Part shown: in pieces, positions 53,462 through 63,751 of the stretch
Position numbering within the stretch: position 1 is the stretch's first letter
Layout: each line of letters starts with the position of its first letter
Assembly: GCA_934149005.1 (NCBI GenBank)
Contig: CAKPDN010000006.1
Span: 19,807 to 83,806 of the forward strand
DNA: 64,000 bases
DNA from: an uncultured Clostridia bacterium
Lineage (GTDB): Bacteria; Bacillota; Clostridia; TANB77; CAG-508
Direction of reading: 5' to 3'
Notes under the pieces: generated by a model
The model's database searches: none
What the model saw: only the letters and a program-made list of their open reading frames with translations
Told to the model about the DNA's origin: nothing
Position numbers and translations under genes: made by a program

Positions 53462-55895
53462 ATGGCTAAAAGAAAATATAAAAAAAGAAATACAGCAGGA
53501 AAAACAACTAAAAATTCAAGAAAAAAATCAACATCAAAAATAGATTTGACAATTGTGGGACTTATAATACTTAGTATTTTATTAGCAGTATTAATTTATG
53601 GAAAATCCGGGATAATAGGTATAAAATTAAATGAAGTTTTAGGTGGAATGATGGGAATTATTAAATATGTTCTACCAATAGGAATATTTGCGATTGCTAT
53701 AAAAATAGCTTGTGCAGATAATGAATATATAACTTCAAAATTAATTCAATATGTAATATTATTGATTAGTATAGCAGTTTTAATAAGTGTATACCAAATA
53801 AATAAAGGAGAACTAACAATTTTAAATAAAGATATATCAGATATTGTTAAAGATGCATATAGTATTGGAACATATGGAAATGGCGGAGGTGCTTTGCGGA
53901 GCATTACTTGCAGCACCACTTGTTAATCTTTTAGGCAAAATAGGAGCGACTATATTATGTATTGGTATAGTTATAATGTTTGCAGTATTTACATTTGGAA
54001 TAAACATGTCTGAAATAATAAATGATATGGTAGAAAAAACACAAGAAAATAAGGAAGAAAGATATGAAAGAAAACAGCAAATAAAAGAAGAACAAATGAA
54101 AGCAAGGCAGGAAGCAATTGAAAATAAGAAAAAACAGAAAGACTTATTAAAAGAAAATTTAAATCAAGATTCATTAATAGAAGAAGATTTAGGTGAACAA
54201 ATAAAAATTAATTTTGGCGGAAGAATTTTAGAAGAAGGAGATACAAAGACAAGAAAAAAATATGACCATAAAAATGATGATTTAATGCCATTAACAAAAG
54301 ATAATAAAAAAATACAACCAGATGTTATAGAAAATAATTTGTTTAAAAAAGAAGAAGAAAAGAAAGAAGAAAAAACAAAAGAAGTATTGCAATTAGAACA
54401 TGCAATGGTAGTTGAAGATGAAAATTATCAATATCCACCGGTTCAATTATTAGCAAAACCAACAAAAAAGGCTCTAAAAGGTGGTGCAAAAGCATTAACA
54501 GATACAGCAACAAAATTGCAGAAAACTTTATATAGTTTCGGTGTATCAGCAAAAGTCGAAAATGTATCTGTAGGACCTGCAATAACAAGATATGAATTAA
54601 AACCAGCAGAAGGAGTAAGAGTAAGTAAAATTGCTAACCTAGCAGATGATATAGCTTTAAATTTAGCAGCTGAAACAATAAGAATTGAAGCACCAATTCC
54701 AGGAAAACAAGCAGTAGGAATAGAAGTTCCAAATAAAGAAAAAGAAGCTGTACACTTAAGAGAAGTATTAGAAAGTGAAGAATTTGAAAATAATAAATCA
54801 AAATTAACTGTAGCTTTGGGAAAAGATGTTGCAGGAAATATACAATTAGCAGATATTGCAAAAATGCCACATGTTTTAATTGCTGGCTCAACAGGGTCAG
54901 GAAAAAGTGTATGTATAAATACAATAATAACAAGTATTATTTACAATAGCAAACCAAGTGAAGTTAAAATGGTAATGGTAGATCCAAAGGTAGTAGAATT
55001 ATCAGTATATAATGGAATACCACATTTATTAATACCTGTAGTTACAGACCCTAAAAAAGCGGCAGGAGCATTAGCTTGGGCAGTTCAAGAAATGGACAAT
55101 AGATATAATTTATTTGCTAGTAAAGGGGTAAGAGATTTAAAAGGGTATAATAAAGCAATTGAAAAAGAACAAGGTATTGGAAAATTACCACAAATAGTAA
55201 TAATAGTAGATGAGTTAGCAGATCTGATGATGGTTGCAGCAAAAGATGTAGAAGAAGCGATATGTAGATTAGCACAAAAAGCGAGAGCAGCTGGAATGCA
55301 CTTAGTAATAGCAACACAAAGACCATCTGTTGATGTAATTACAGGATTAATAAAAGCAAATATACCATCAAGAATAGCATTTGCGGTATCATCACAAGTA
55401 GATTCAAGAACAATACTTGATATGGTTGGAGCTGAAAAGCTATTAGGAAAAGGAGATATGCTATTTTTTCCATCAGGAGCACCAAAGCCAGTTAGAGTAC
55501 AGGGAGCATTTGTGTCAGATGAAGAAGTAGAAAAAATTGTGGACTTTGTTAAACAAAATGGAACTGCAACTTATAGTGAAGATATATTAGAAACAATAGA
55601 AAATAATAATAAAACAGAAAAAGAACTAATGCAAGAACAATCAGAAGATGATGAAACAGACCCATTTTTAATGGATGCAATAGATGCAGTAGTAGAACAA
55701 CAAACAGCATCAACATCATTTATACAAAGAAAATTTAAAGTTGGATATGCAAGAGCGGGAAGAATAATTGATCAAATGGAAGAAAGAGGCATTATTTCAG
55801 GATATCAAGGAAGTAAGCCGAGAGAAGTTTTAATCACTAAAGAAAGACTGGAAGAATTGAAAATGAGTACAAATTTACAAGAAACAGAAGAATAA
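53462..55895 (+). pseudogene. ftsK: FtsK/SpoIIIE DNA translocase with +1 frameshift
   Basis: FtsK/SpoIIIE pumps chromosomal DNA through the division or sporulation septum. The N-terminal part has four membrane segments and ends SIGTYGNGGGA in frame one; in the other frame the text resumes CGALLAAPLVNLLGKIGATI. One extra T in the TTT at 53893-53895 explains the break. Downstream the motor is complete: GSTGSGKSVCIN (Walker A), VKMVMVDPKVVELS, IVIIVDELADLMM (Walker B), ATQRPSVDVITG, and the gamma domain SFIQRKFKVGYARAGRIID. The motor alone has its own frame from 53844. It may be an error in the assembly. Confidence 0.85.
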
Positions 55896-55919
55896 AAAAC
55901 TAAGTGAAAGGAGCGTATT

Positions 55920-57488
55920 ATGAAACAAAAGAAGAAAAATTTGTTAGAAAAGATAGTAAAAAAAGACTATAATAATGAATTAGAAAGAATTTTAGAAGAA
56001 AAAAAATATGGCGAAAATGTTAAAAGCACGCTCCTAAGTATTTTGTATAAAATAGAAGCAGCCTATAAGGACTTAGAAACAGTAAAAAAGGATACTGAAA
56101 CAAAAGATGAATACATATCAAATATTCTTGAAATTATTAAAAATGATTGTAATTCAATAAAAATAGTAAAAATGAGTGATGAACAAAAACAAATATCTAA
56201 TAATAAAACATATGTAATAAACAAAGAAAAAAAAGAAATAATAGCATATCCTATAGAAAGAAAATTATTATATGCAATAGCAAAGATGGGTAAAAAAGAC
56301 AAAATTATAAAAGATAAATATTTTTTGATTAATGAGACTTTGTCAGAACTTATAAATGTTGGAAATAATATTAATATGGTAGAACCATTAAGAGATTTTA
56401 ATGGATATTCTTGGACCAATATACCACAAGAAATAGAAAGTATAGATCATAATTTGATATATCAAAATTTAAGAATTATTATAGGATATAAATTTTTAGA
56501 TAAATGGATAAAAAATAGTGAGTTTATTATCGATTATTTTGATGAATTTAAAGAAAAGCTAGAAAATAACTATGGAAAAGAAAATAGCAATAAATTGATA
56601 GAAAATCTATCTAAAATTTCAATATTATTAAGTATAAAATTTGATAAGGCAAAAGGCAAAGAAATAATTAATTTAAAAAATCAAGTTGAAGAATCCTTAT
56701 ATAAAATACAGAATAAAGAAAAATTTATAGAAGATACGACACAAAGAAAATTAGAAATATCAAGAAAAATAAAAGAAATAGATACTATTATAAATAGCAA
56801 AGAATTATTACAAAAAGAATATAAGAAAAGGAATGAAGAATTACCATTAGATAAGAAAATATTTAGTATGAGGATATTATCTAAAATAATGGAACAAGAG
56901 AGAGAAGAACATTTTAAAGAATTAGAAGAATTAAATACGATATTAAATCCACAAAAATTTGTAAAATATAAAAAAGAGTTAGAGGAAAAATATAATTATT
57001 TAAAGATTGCGGACATAGATAATATAGAAAAGGAAATAGAAAGTTTAAAAATAAAATTACAAAAAATATTTTTAAATTTTATAAAAATAAATATTAGTAA
57101 ATCAGAAATGAAACAAGAAATAGAAAAGATAATTTACGATTTTAGATATTATTTATTGTTACCATATGATTATGAAAAAAATATACAAAATGTGAAAATA
57201 ATAGAAAGACAAATAAATGAAATTTCTAAATTAATAATAAATAAAGCAATAGAATTAAAAGTTATAGAAAAAGTTTCAAATGATGAAAAGACAAATTGGG
57301 AAATATTAAAAAATGTTTTTAATGTTAGAATAATAAAATTAGAGGATGCATATCTAAAAATTACAAAAGAAAAAGATAAATATTTTTTACAAATATTTGA
57401 TGAAAATATATTTGAAGAAAAGATGGAAATATCAAAACCAAAAGATTTAGAAATAAAATTAAATAAAAAGATACCAATATGGAAATAG
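55920..57488 (+). CDS. Large coiled-coil hypothetical protein
   Basis: The 522-residue protein is lysine- and glutamate-rich and mostly helical, with coiled coils around residues 240-360 (RKIKEIDTIINSKELLQKEY, HFKELEELNTIL). The middle (105-200) holds a non-coiled region with YPIERKLLYAIAKMGKKDKI and DFNGYSWTNIPQEI, and the C-terminus LQIFDENIFEEKMEI looks like beta strands. There is no signal peptide or membrane segment. The family is not one I recognise. It follows ftsK by 24 bases and has a GAAAGGAG site. Confidence 0.65.
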   Translation: MKQKKKNLLEKIVKKDYNNELERILEEKKYGENVKSTLLSILYKIEAAYKDLETVKKDTETKDEYISNILEIIKNDCNSIKIVKMSDEQKQISNNKTYVINKEKKEIIAYPIERKLLYAIAKMGKKDKIIKDKYFLINETLSELINVGNNINMVEPLRDFNGYSWTNIPQEIESIDHNLIYQNLRIIIGYKFLDKWIKNSEFIIDYFDEFKEKLENNYGKENSNKLIENLSKISILLSIKFDKAKGKEIINLKNQVEESLYKIQNKEKFIEDTTQRKLEISRKIKEIDTIINSKELLQKEYKKRNEELPLDKKIFSMRILSKIMEQEREEHFKELEELNTILNPQKFVKYKKELEEKYNYLKIADIDNIEKEIESLKIKLQKIFLNFIKINISKSEMKQEIEKIIYDFRYYLLLPYDYEKNIQNVKIIERQINEISKLIINKAIELKVIEKVSNDEKTNWEILKNVFNVRIIKLEDAYLKITKEKDKYFLQIFDENIFEEKMEISKPKDLEIKLNKKIPIWK

Positions 57489-57516
57489 TCCCAATGGAGA
57501 TGTTTCTGTTTGGAAC
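57488..57516. repeat. Degenerate GTCCC/GGGAC-type repeat (copy 4)
   Basis: GTCCCAATGGAGATG and TTTCTGTTTGGAACA follow the layout of copies 2 and 3 with several changes. It fills the gap before the beta-CASP gene. Confidence 0.45.
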
Positions 57517-57534
57517 AAAGAGGGAGGTAAATTT

Positions 57535-59184
57535 ATGAAAATTACTTTTTTAGGTGCGACAAAAACTGTAACAGGCTCTAATTATTTAGTGGAAGCAGCA
57601 GGAAAAAAATTTTTAGTAGATTGTGGTATGTGGCAAGGAAGAAAAGAATTGGAGGAAGAGAATTTCCAAGTGTTTGACTTTAATCCGGCCGATATAGATT
57701 TTATGTTGTTAACACATGCACATATAGACCACTCAGGAAGAATACCTAAATTATATAATGAGGGCTTCAAAAATAAGATATATGCACACAAAGCAACATG
57801 TGATTTATGTGCATTGATGTTACCAGATAGTGGTCACATTCAAGAAATGGAAAATGAATGGAAAAATAGAAAAAGAATGAGAAAGGGTTTAGAGGCAAGA
57901 GAACCATTATATACAGCTGAACAAGCTGCTAGATGTTTGGAAATATTTGAACCTGTAAAATATGATGAGGTAATAGAAATTACACCAGATATTCATGTAA
58001 GATTTAATGATGCTGGACACATGCTTGGTTCTAGTATTATTGAGTTATGGGTAAATGAAGATGGAAAACAAACAAAAACAGTATTTACAGGAGATTTAGG
58101 AAATAATGATATACCATTATTAAGTGAGCCAACAATGATAGAGGATGCAGATTATTTAGTAATGGAATCAACATATGGAAGTAGAAAACACCAAAAAAAT
58201 GAACAAAAAGCAGAAATGTTCTTAGATATAGTTTCAGAAACATTAGATAAAAATGGAACTGTTGTAATTCCATCATTTGCAGTTGGAAGGACACAAGAAA
58301 TTTTATATGAATTAAATAAAATAAAGGAAACTAAAAATGATGAAAAGTTTTTAAGAGAATATGAGACTTTAATGAAAGCCCCAGTATATGTTGATAGTCC
58401 GTTAGCAATATCAGCAACAGAAGTATTTAAGGAAAATATGGACTTATTTGATGAAGAAACACAGGAAGAAATAAAAAAAGGAGACCATCCACTAGAATTT
58501 CCAGGATTAAAATTTACAGTAACATCAGATGAATCAAAGGCTTTAAATGAAAATCCAGAACCATGTATAATAATATCTGCAAGTGGTATGTGCGAAGTAG
58601 GAAGAATAAAACATCATTTAAAACACAATTTATGGAATCCAAATTCGACTATTCTTTTTGTAGGATACCAGGCACCAGGAACATTAGGATACAGTATAGT
58701 AAATGGTGCTAAAAAAGTGAAAATATTTGGAGAGGAAATAGCTGTAAATGCAAGAATTGAATATATAGAAGGATATTCAGGACACGCAGATCAAGATGGA
58801 TTAATGAATTTTATATATTCATTTAGAAATAAACCAAAGCAAATATTTTTAGTACATGGGGAAGAAGAATCACAAGAAGTTTTAGAACAGAAAATTGAAG
58901 AAGATACTAATTTACCAGTTTTAATACCTAGTTATGGAGAAACATATGAATTTAATGTGGATGAAAATGCAAAATTAACGAATAAAATTAATAGGAAATT
59001 GCCTGTAAATAATAGAACAGAAATATTAAATAGACTTGAAAAATTAAAAGATGAATTATTAGATATGGAAATAGCCGTAAAAGAAGATATGAATAATAAA
59101 GATTTAAGAGATGAAGATATATTTAGAATTGGTGAAAAAATTAAGGATTTAGAAAAGCAAATTTTAAATGTAATTGAAGGGTAG
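57535..59184 (+). CDS. Beta-CASP metallo-beta-lactamase RNase-like protein
   Basis: The 549-residue protein has an MBL core (ITFLGATKTVTGSNYLVE, LLTHAHIDHSGRIPKL with the zinc HxHxDH motif, NDAGHMLGSSIIEL, FTGDLGNND), a beta-CASP insertion (VIPSFAVGRTQEILYEL, SASGMCEVGRIKHHLK), and the C-terminal GYSGHADQDGLMNF. This is the RNA-specificity type related to CPSF-73 and RNase J-like enzymes. The last 75 residues add a helical tail. It should process RNA in the cytosol. GGGAGG precedes the ATG. It is followed by a very long hairpin. Confidence 0.92.
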   Translation: MKITFLGATKTVTGSNYLVEAAGKKFLVDCGMWQGRKELEEENFQVFDFNPADIDFMLLTHAHIDHSGRIPKLYNEGFKNKIYAHKATCDLCALMLPDSGHIQEMENEWKNRKRMRKGLEAREPLYTAEQAARCLEIFEPVKYDEVIEITPDIHVRFNDAGHMLGSSIIELWVNEDGKQTKTVFTGDLGNNDIPLLSEPTMIEDADYLVMESTYGSRKHQKNEQKAEMFLDIVSETLDKNGTVVIPSFAVGRTQEILYELNKIKETKNDEKFLREYETLMKAPVYVDSPLAISATEVFKENMDLFDEETQEEIKKGDHPLEFPGLKFTVTSDESKALNENPEPCIIISASGMCEVGRIKHHLKHNLWNPNSTILFVGYQAPGTLGYSIVNGAKKVKIFGEEIAVNARIEYIEGYSGHADQDGLMNFIYSFRNKPKQIFLVHGEEESQEVLEQKIEEDTNLPVLIPSYGETYEFNVDENAKLTNKINRKLPVNNRTEILNRLEKLKDELLDMEIAVKEDMNNKDLRDEDIFRIGEKIKDLEKQILNVIEG

Positions 59185-59277
59185 AAAAGAGGGATTATGG
59201 GGCCAGGACTCAAAATCCCTCATAAAATGAAAATATTTATAAGGGATTTTGAGTCCTGGCCCCATAATCCCTCTTTT
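59185..59277. repeat. 36-bp perfect hairpin with GC-rich core
   Basis: The arm 59185-59220 (begins AAAAGAGGGATTATGGGGCC) and the arm 59242-59277 (begins AGGGATTTTGAGTCCTGGCC) are perfect inverted copies of 36 bp around a 21-base loop. The arms carry A and T runs at their outer ends, so it could terminate transcription in both directions. It starts at the base after the stop of the beta-CASP gene and ends before the GH15 ribosome site. Confidence 0.9.
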
Positions 59278-59293
59278 TAGAAAGGAAATAGAA

Positions 59294-61204
59294 ATGGAAA
59301 ACAAATATTTAAATGAAGCAATAATTGGAAATAAAAAAATAATATCAACATATACAAAAAAGGGAGAAATGCAAAGAATATATTTTCCAAACAAAGATAA
59401 TAGACAATATATAAATTATTTCCATACAGGAGTAAAAATAAACGAATCAGATTTAATATATTTACATGAAGATATAAATAACACATATAAGCAATATTAT
59501 GATACAGATACAAATATTTTAAATACTGAAATTACGAATACTTATTTCAATTTAAAAATATTACAAACAGATTATGTTTTAATAAAAGAAAATGTATTAG
59601 CCAAAAAATATATTTTTATAAATGAAGGAGCAATAGATTTAGATACTCAATTTTATATTCATTCAGAATTGTTATCAGATTTAAATAATTTTGTAGGTTG
59701 CAAAATGGTTGATGGAGGAATGGTACAGTATGCACATGATTTTACATTTTCGGTATTTGCTAAAGGAAAAGATATAATTAAACATCAAATAAATGGAAGT
59801 AAAGAAAATATAAAAAGAACAGAAATTTATGATAAAGATTATATAGGAATGTCAAATGATTCAGCAATTGCATATGGAATAGGAAACATAAAACCAGGAG
59901 AAAAGAAAGAATTACAAATATGTATATTAATTGATGAAAACAAAAATATATCTGATATTGAAGATGAAATTGAAAGAGTAAAAAGAATTGACTTCGATAA
60001 AGAATATATAAATACAAAAAGTTACTGGAGAAAATATATAAAAAGACATAATGGATTAAAGATAAAAGAACCTCAAAATAGTTATGAAGAAAGAATTTAT
60101 GAAATATATAAAAGAAGTATTTTATTATTTCCATTATTAACTAATCCAGAGACTGGAGCAATTATTGCATCGCCAGAAATTGATGAAGATTTTACCAAAT
60201 GTGGAAGATATGCATATTGTTGGCCAAGAGATGCTGTTTTTATAACAAAAGCAATGGATATATTAAAAATGGAAAAAGAAACTGAAAAGTTTTATAAAGT
60301 ATTTTGTAAAAAAGTACAGAGTAAAAACGGTATGTTTGAGCAAAGGTTTTTTACAGATGGAAAATTAGCACCTTGTTGGGGATATCAAGTAGATGAAACA
60401 GCAAGTGTTGTATATGGAGTATATGAACATTATAAATATTCAAAATCATCAAAATTTTTGAAAGATAATTTACAAATGTGTGAAAAAGCTATAGACTTTT
60501 TAAAAAGATATATAAAAGATATTTTTGAAGAAACAAAAAAATATCATGTAAGTTATGATTTGTGGGAAATGTGTGAAGGTGAACATTTATATTCATTTGC
60601 AAGTATATATTCTGCTTTTGATTGTATGTTGAAAATGTATGGTGTTTTAGGAAGTGATATTTCAGAATTTGAAAATAATAGGCTAAAAGAGGAAAAGATT
60701 GAAAAATCTAAAAAAGAGATTGAAAAATTACAACTTGAAATAAAAAGATATATAAATAAAAATATGTATGATGAAGATAAAAAATCATATGTAAGAAATT
60801 CAAAAGATAAAAAGATTGATATAAGTATTTTAGGAGCTGTTGTACCATTTAATGTATTTAAGCCAAAAGAAAAGAAAATTCAAAATACAGTAGAAAGAAT
60901 AAATTTATCTTTAAGAACATATACCGGTGGATATCAAAGATTTGAAAATGATAACTATATGAATGGGAATCCTTGGCCTATTGCTAACCTTTGGATGACA
61001 TTATATTATTTAGAAACTGGAGAAAAGAAAAAAGCTAAAGAATGTTTTGATTTTGTTGTAAAAACTTCAGGTAGACATTATTTATTGGGAGAACAAATAA
61101 ATAATGAAACATTAAGACCTAATTGGGTGATTGGGCTTGGCTGGTCACATGCTATGTTTATTATAGTTTTAGAAAAATTGTATGGAAAAAATATTGAAAG
61201 ATAA
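59294..61204 (+). CDS. GH15 family alpha-glucosidase (glucoamylase-like)
   Basis: The 636-residue protein is a GH15 enzyme that removes glucose from the end of alpha-glucans or oligosaccharides. Visible motifs are CGRYAYCWPRDAVFI, GYQVDETASVVYG, YDLWEMCEGEHLYSFASIY with a catalytic acid at Glu425, GYQRFENDNYMNGNPWPIAN and LGEQINNE with the second glutamate. There is no signal peptide, so it probably works on internal glycogen. The ATG at 59294 is chosen because AAAGGA lies before it; the longer frame from 59249 reads into the hairpin arm. Together with GH57 and DUF4912 it indicates internal glucan storage. Confidence 0.9.
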   Translation: MENKYLNEAIIGNKKIISTYTKKGEMQRIYFPNKDNRQYINYFHTGVKINESDLIYLHEDINNTYKQYYDTDTNILNTEITNTYFNLKILQTDYVLIKENVLAKKYIFINEGAIDLDTQFYIHSELLSDLNNFVGCKMVDGGMVQYAHDFTFSVFAKGKDIIKHQINGSKENIKRTEIYDKDYIGMSNDSAIAYGIGNIKPGEKKELQICILIDENKNISDIEDEIERVKRIDFDKEYINTKSYWRKYIKRHNGLKIKEPQNSYEERIYEIYKRSILLFPLLTNPETGAIIASPEIDEDFTKCGRYAYCWPRDAVFITKAMDILKMEKETEKFYKVFCKKVQSKNGMFEQRFFTDGKLAPCWGYQVDETASVVYGVYEHYKYSKSSKFLKDNLQMCEKAIDFLKRYIKDIFEETKKYHVSYDLWEMCEGEHLYSFASIYSAFDCMLKMYGVLGSDISEFENNRLKEEKIEKSKKEIEKLQLEIKRYINKNMYDEDKKSYVRNSKDKKIDISILGAVVPFNVFKPKEKKIQNTVERINLSLRTYTGGYQRFENDNYMNGNPWPIANLWMTLYYLETGEKKKAKECFDFVVKTSGRHYLLGEQINNETLRPNWVIGLGWSHAMFIIVLEKLYGKNIER

Positions 61205-61210
61205 AAAATA

Positions 61211-61239
61211 AAAAAAGTAGTTTTACAACTACTTTTTTT
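61211..61239 (+). terminator. Intrinsic terminator after GH15
   Basis: AAAAAAGTAGTT (61211-61222) pairs with AACTACTTTTTT (61227-61238) around TTAC. It is a strong U-tailed hairpin. Confidence 0.9.
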
Positions 61240-61359
61240 GGTGCCGTTGGCGTAGTTATCTACAACTTTTTGGCTCTCATAACGATTGATACAAATATCA
61301 ATCAATTTATTAAAGTATATCATATTTTTTATAAATTGCAACAAAGTTTTCAAAAAGCT

Positions 61360-62514
61360 TTATAGATGTTTCTTATTTTCTGATTTTATATCAATGTTTA
61401 TAATAATCGTAGAGACTATTGATAATATAAATATCACATAAAAAACATTTTCTCCAACAAATTTTGCTATAAAAGCCAATAATGCAAATACAAAAACTTC
61501 TGTAAAACATAAACTCATTTGTCCAACTGCTGATAACAATTCATTATCTTCTTTTGATTCTTTAATAATATTTTGTATTGAAGTCTGTATTGATGTTTCA
61601 TAAACTTTTGAAACATTATCACTAACTGCTTTATTTATAGATATTATAAATTTATCTTTCACAAATAGGTATATTAGTGTAATACTAGATTTTATTATTG
61701 TAACTAAATTATTTGATTTTTTTATGTCTTTATCAGTATATTTTCCTATTAAAATAATCGTTATAACTTGAAATAATAGTGATCCTATAGTAACTACTGA
61801 AAATGTTTTAAAATCTTGTAATAATAAGTATAAATACAAAGGAACAAATTGCCTTTCTATTATATGATTAGTTCTTAGTGCATATATAATCTTATATTTA
61901 CTCTTACTATGTATTAAGTATTTCATACTAGATTTGAAAGCACTTGATTTTTTTTCTGGTTTGTAATCTATTTTTAATATTGCAAGATATTGTAATAAAA
62001 AGAAAACTGTAATTACAACAAATAAAATTAATGTTTTATTACTTATTACTCCCCAAGCCACTAAACAACTTGCTAAAACTGTTCCTAATATTTTACTTAT
62101 ACTATAGAAACTATTAAATCTCCCTCTATGTTCACTTTCTACATATTTACTAGATAATGCATCAGATGATGGATTAGATAGACAATTTAATCCCAGTACT
62201 ATTACAAATATAATAATATTTGCTGATAAATTCTGATTAACTAATATATAATAAGCATATATAATATTAAATAAATTTGAAATTAGTATACATTTTGCAA
62301 TCCCTATTTTGCTTGATATTGTTATGAATAATGGTGTTATCAGACCCATGATAAGAAATCTTATACCATATATTAATAATATTAAATATATGGGCAAGCC
62401 TGCTTTATAAAGCATAACTGTTCCAAATGTTTCGCTTAAAGCATTTGCAAAATTATAAAAAAATATACTTAAATACATATATTTATACTCTTTTTTGTAA
62501 AAATATTCCTTCAT
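61360..62514 (-). CDS. MFS transporter
   Basis: The 384-residue minus-strand protein has about eleven or twelve membrane segments and the layout of a major facilitator. The middle loop is basic (YKPEKKSSAFKSSMKYL) and the cytoplasmic loop after segment 4 contains SSKYVESEHRGRFNSFYSIS, in which ESEHRGR fits the MFS loop motif. The substrate cannot be read from sequence. AGGAGC precedes the ATG. It is the last chromosomal gene before the mobilization scar, and its promoter is not clear. Confidence 0.85.
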   Translation of the reverse strand: MKEYFYKKEYKYMYLSIFFYNFANALSETFGTVMLYKAGLPIYLILLIYGIRFLIMGLITPLFITISSKIGIAKCILISNLFNIIYAYYILVNQNLSANIIIFVIVLGLNCLSNPSSDALSSKYVESEHRGRFNSFYSISKILGTVLASCLVAWGVISNKTLILFVVITVFFLLQYLAILKIDYKPEKKSSAFKSSMKYLIHSKSKYKIIYALRTNHIIERQFVPLYLYLLLQDFKTFSVVTIGSLLFQVITIILIGKYTDKDIKKSNNLVTIIKSSITLIYLFVKDKFIISINKAVSDNVSKVYETSIQTSIQNIIKESKEDNELLSAVGQMSLCFTEVFVFALLAFIAKFVGENVFYVIFILSIVSTIIINIDIKSENKKHL

Positions 62515-62581
62515 TTATTGCTCCTAATAATTTCTCAAAATTTTTTATGAATTATATCATTATTTTAAGCACAAATCAAAT

Positions 62582-62690
62582 TTGATTTTTTATGTAAAAT
62601 ATTGTATAATTAACTTATGTGGTAGTTAAATTCTATTTTTCATTCTAATTAGACTACTAAGTAAAATAAAATTATTTTATAGGAGGACTA
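62582..62690 (+). promoter_or_regulatory. Orphan promoter, leader and ribosome site
   Basis: TTGATT (62582-62587), 17-base spacer and TATAAT (62605-62610) are followed by an AT-rich leader and a full AGGAGG site (62681-62686). No gene follows: the first frame (TTG at 62692) stops after five codons, and the mobilization pseudogene reads in from the other strand. The gene it once served seems to have been lost at this junction. Confidence 0.55.
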
Positions 62691-63477
62691 TTTGTTCTTT
62701 CTGTTTTAGTTGTTTTTTAATTTCTCTATAATTGCCCATATCATTAACATTGATGTGTTGATTTCTGCCTTTTTGTTTTTCCTTTAATCGTGTATTAATC
62801 TCATAAAACTTGTTATATGACTTAATACAAGCATTTCTCATTTTATCTTGTATTGCAGTTAGTGATGTTTTTGTAAATAATTTACTTTTTCCTACTTGTT
62901 TTTTCATTCCTCTAGTACAATTTGTGGCTACTGGAACACCTACAATATGCATATGGGGAGAAACTTCATAAAAGTGTATTGTTGCATTTGCTATCTTAAA
63001 GTCTAGTACAATTTTAATTAAGTCTTTTATCTATTCATTATATACATCAACCATTTTAAATCTATATTCTTTATCTTTATCATTCCAAAAGTCCATATCT
63101 CCAAGTTCTATTATAATTTCACAAGCTATATCATTTTGAGATTCACATACCTTTTTGAAATAATCTTCGATTTTTCTATCTTCACGAGTTTGCTTGTCGT
63201 TATATTCAATTCTAGCTTGTTCAAATTCATCCAAATATACTTGCTTAACATCATTTACAATATCATCTGTTCCATAAATTGTTCTAATTAACTCTCTTTG
63301 ATTATCATAATCCCTTAAATTGTGTTTATTAACATCAGATAAATCTTTTGCATTTTGAATTGCATTATTAGATAGAGAAGTAGTGCCAGATAAATTTCCT
63401 TTTGCAACTTTCCTTGCTAATTTACTTTTGTTTTTATCACTACCCAAGTGAAAAGAATATGCCAATTCTTGTTCCAT
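62677..63477 (-). pseudogene. Mob/Pre-type plasmid mobilization gene, nonsense and 3' truncated
   Basis: The minus-strand frame begins EQELAYSFHLGSDKNKSKLA and continues through a long helical region to VDVYNE, where a TAG (63033-63031) interrupts it. The same frame then resumes IKDLIKIVLDFKI, HFYEVSPHMHIVGVPVAT and GMKKQVGKSKLFTKTSL. HMHIVGVPV with its histidines and GMKKQVGKS are typical of the Mob_Pre relaxase family. The C-terminus is cut short, as its last residues (QIVLL) read through the AGGAGG of a neighbouring leader. The ATG at 63477 has an AAGGAGG site. It is a scar of a mobilizable element. Confidence 0.8.
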
Positions 63478-63510
63478 AAAAGCACCTCCTTTGAATTTTC
63501 TTCGTAGCAT

Positions 63511-63576
63511 AGGACTTTGGCTTTGCCATAAGTCCTAACCCCCTATGAGTTATGACATACTATCATAACTCGGGGG
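63511..63576. other. Inverted-repeat region upstream of mob; candidate oriT
   Basis: AGGACTTTGGC (63511-63521) pairs with GCCATAAGTCCT (63525-63536) with one bulge. CCCCC (63539-63543) and GGGGG (63572-63576) enclose GAGTTATGA (63547-63555) and TCATAACTC (63563-63571) around CATACTA. Such nested repeats 40-100 bp before a Mob/Pre gene are the usual place for the nick site. Confidence 0.5.
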
Positions 63577-63590
63577 CTCTGCGAGGCTAA

Positions 63591-63618
63591 TTCAATTTAC
63601 CTTAATTGGTAAATTGAA
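63591..63618. repeat. 11-bp inverted repeat upstream of the candidate oriT
   Basis: TTCAATTTACC (63591-63601) and GGTAAATTGAA (63608-63618) are perfect inverted arms around TTAATT. It belongs to the mobilization remnant region. The stretch 63619-63750 has no clear gene. Confidence 0.7.
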
Positions 63619-63751
63619 TACAAAAACATCTGATTAAATTTATTTTTACAAAATAAATCTATCATCTATTTTTGAAGTAGTTCTTGTTTAATTATCTTCA
63701 TTTTTAGCACCATCCTTTCATTAGGATGATTTTAATATTGTTTTTAAGCAA

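Noticed and set aside
61078..61353. Minus-strand frame ending in the GH15 gene
   Set aside because: Most of it is antisense to GH15 and its terminator. The first 30 codons (INRYESQKVVDNY) vaguely resemble a recombinase end, but this is too little to call.
63666..63701. 11-codon minus-strand frame MKIIKQELLQK with an AAAGGATGG site
   Set aside because: It could be a leader peptide of a lost resistance or mobilization gene, but nothing downstream supports attenuation.
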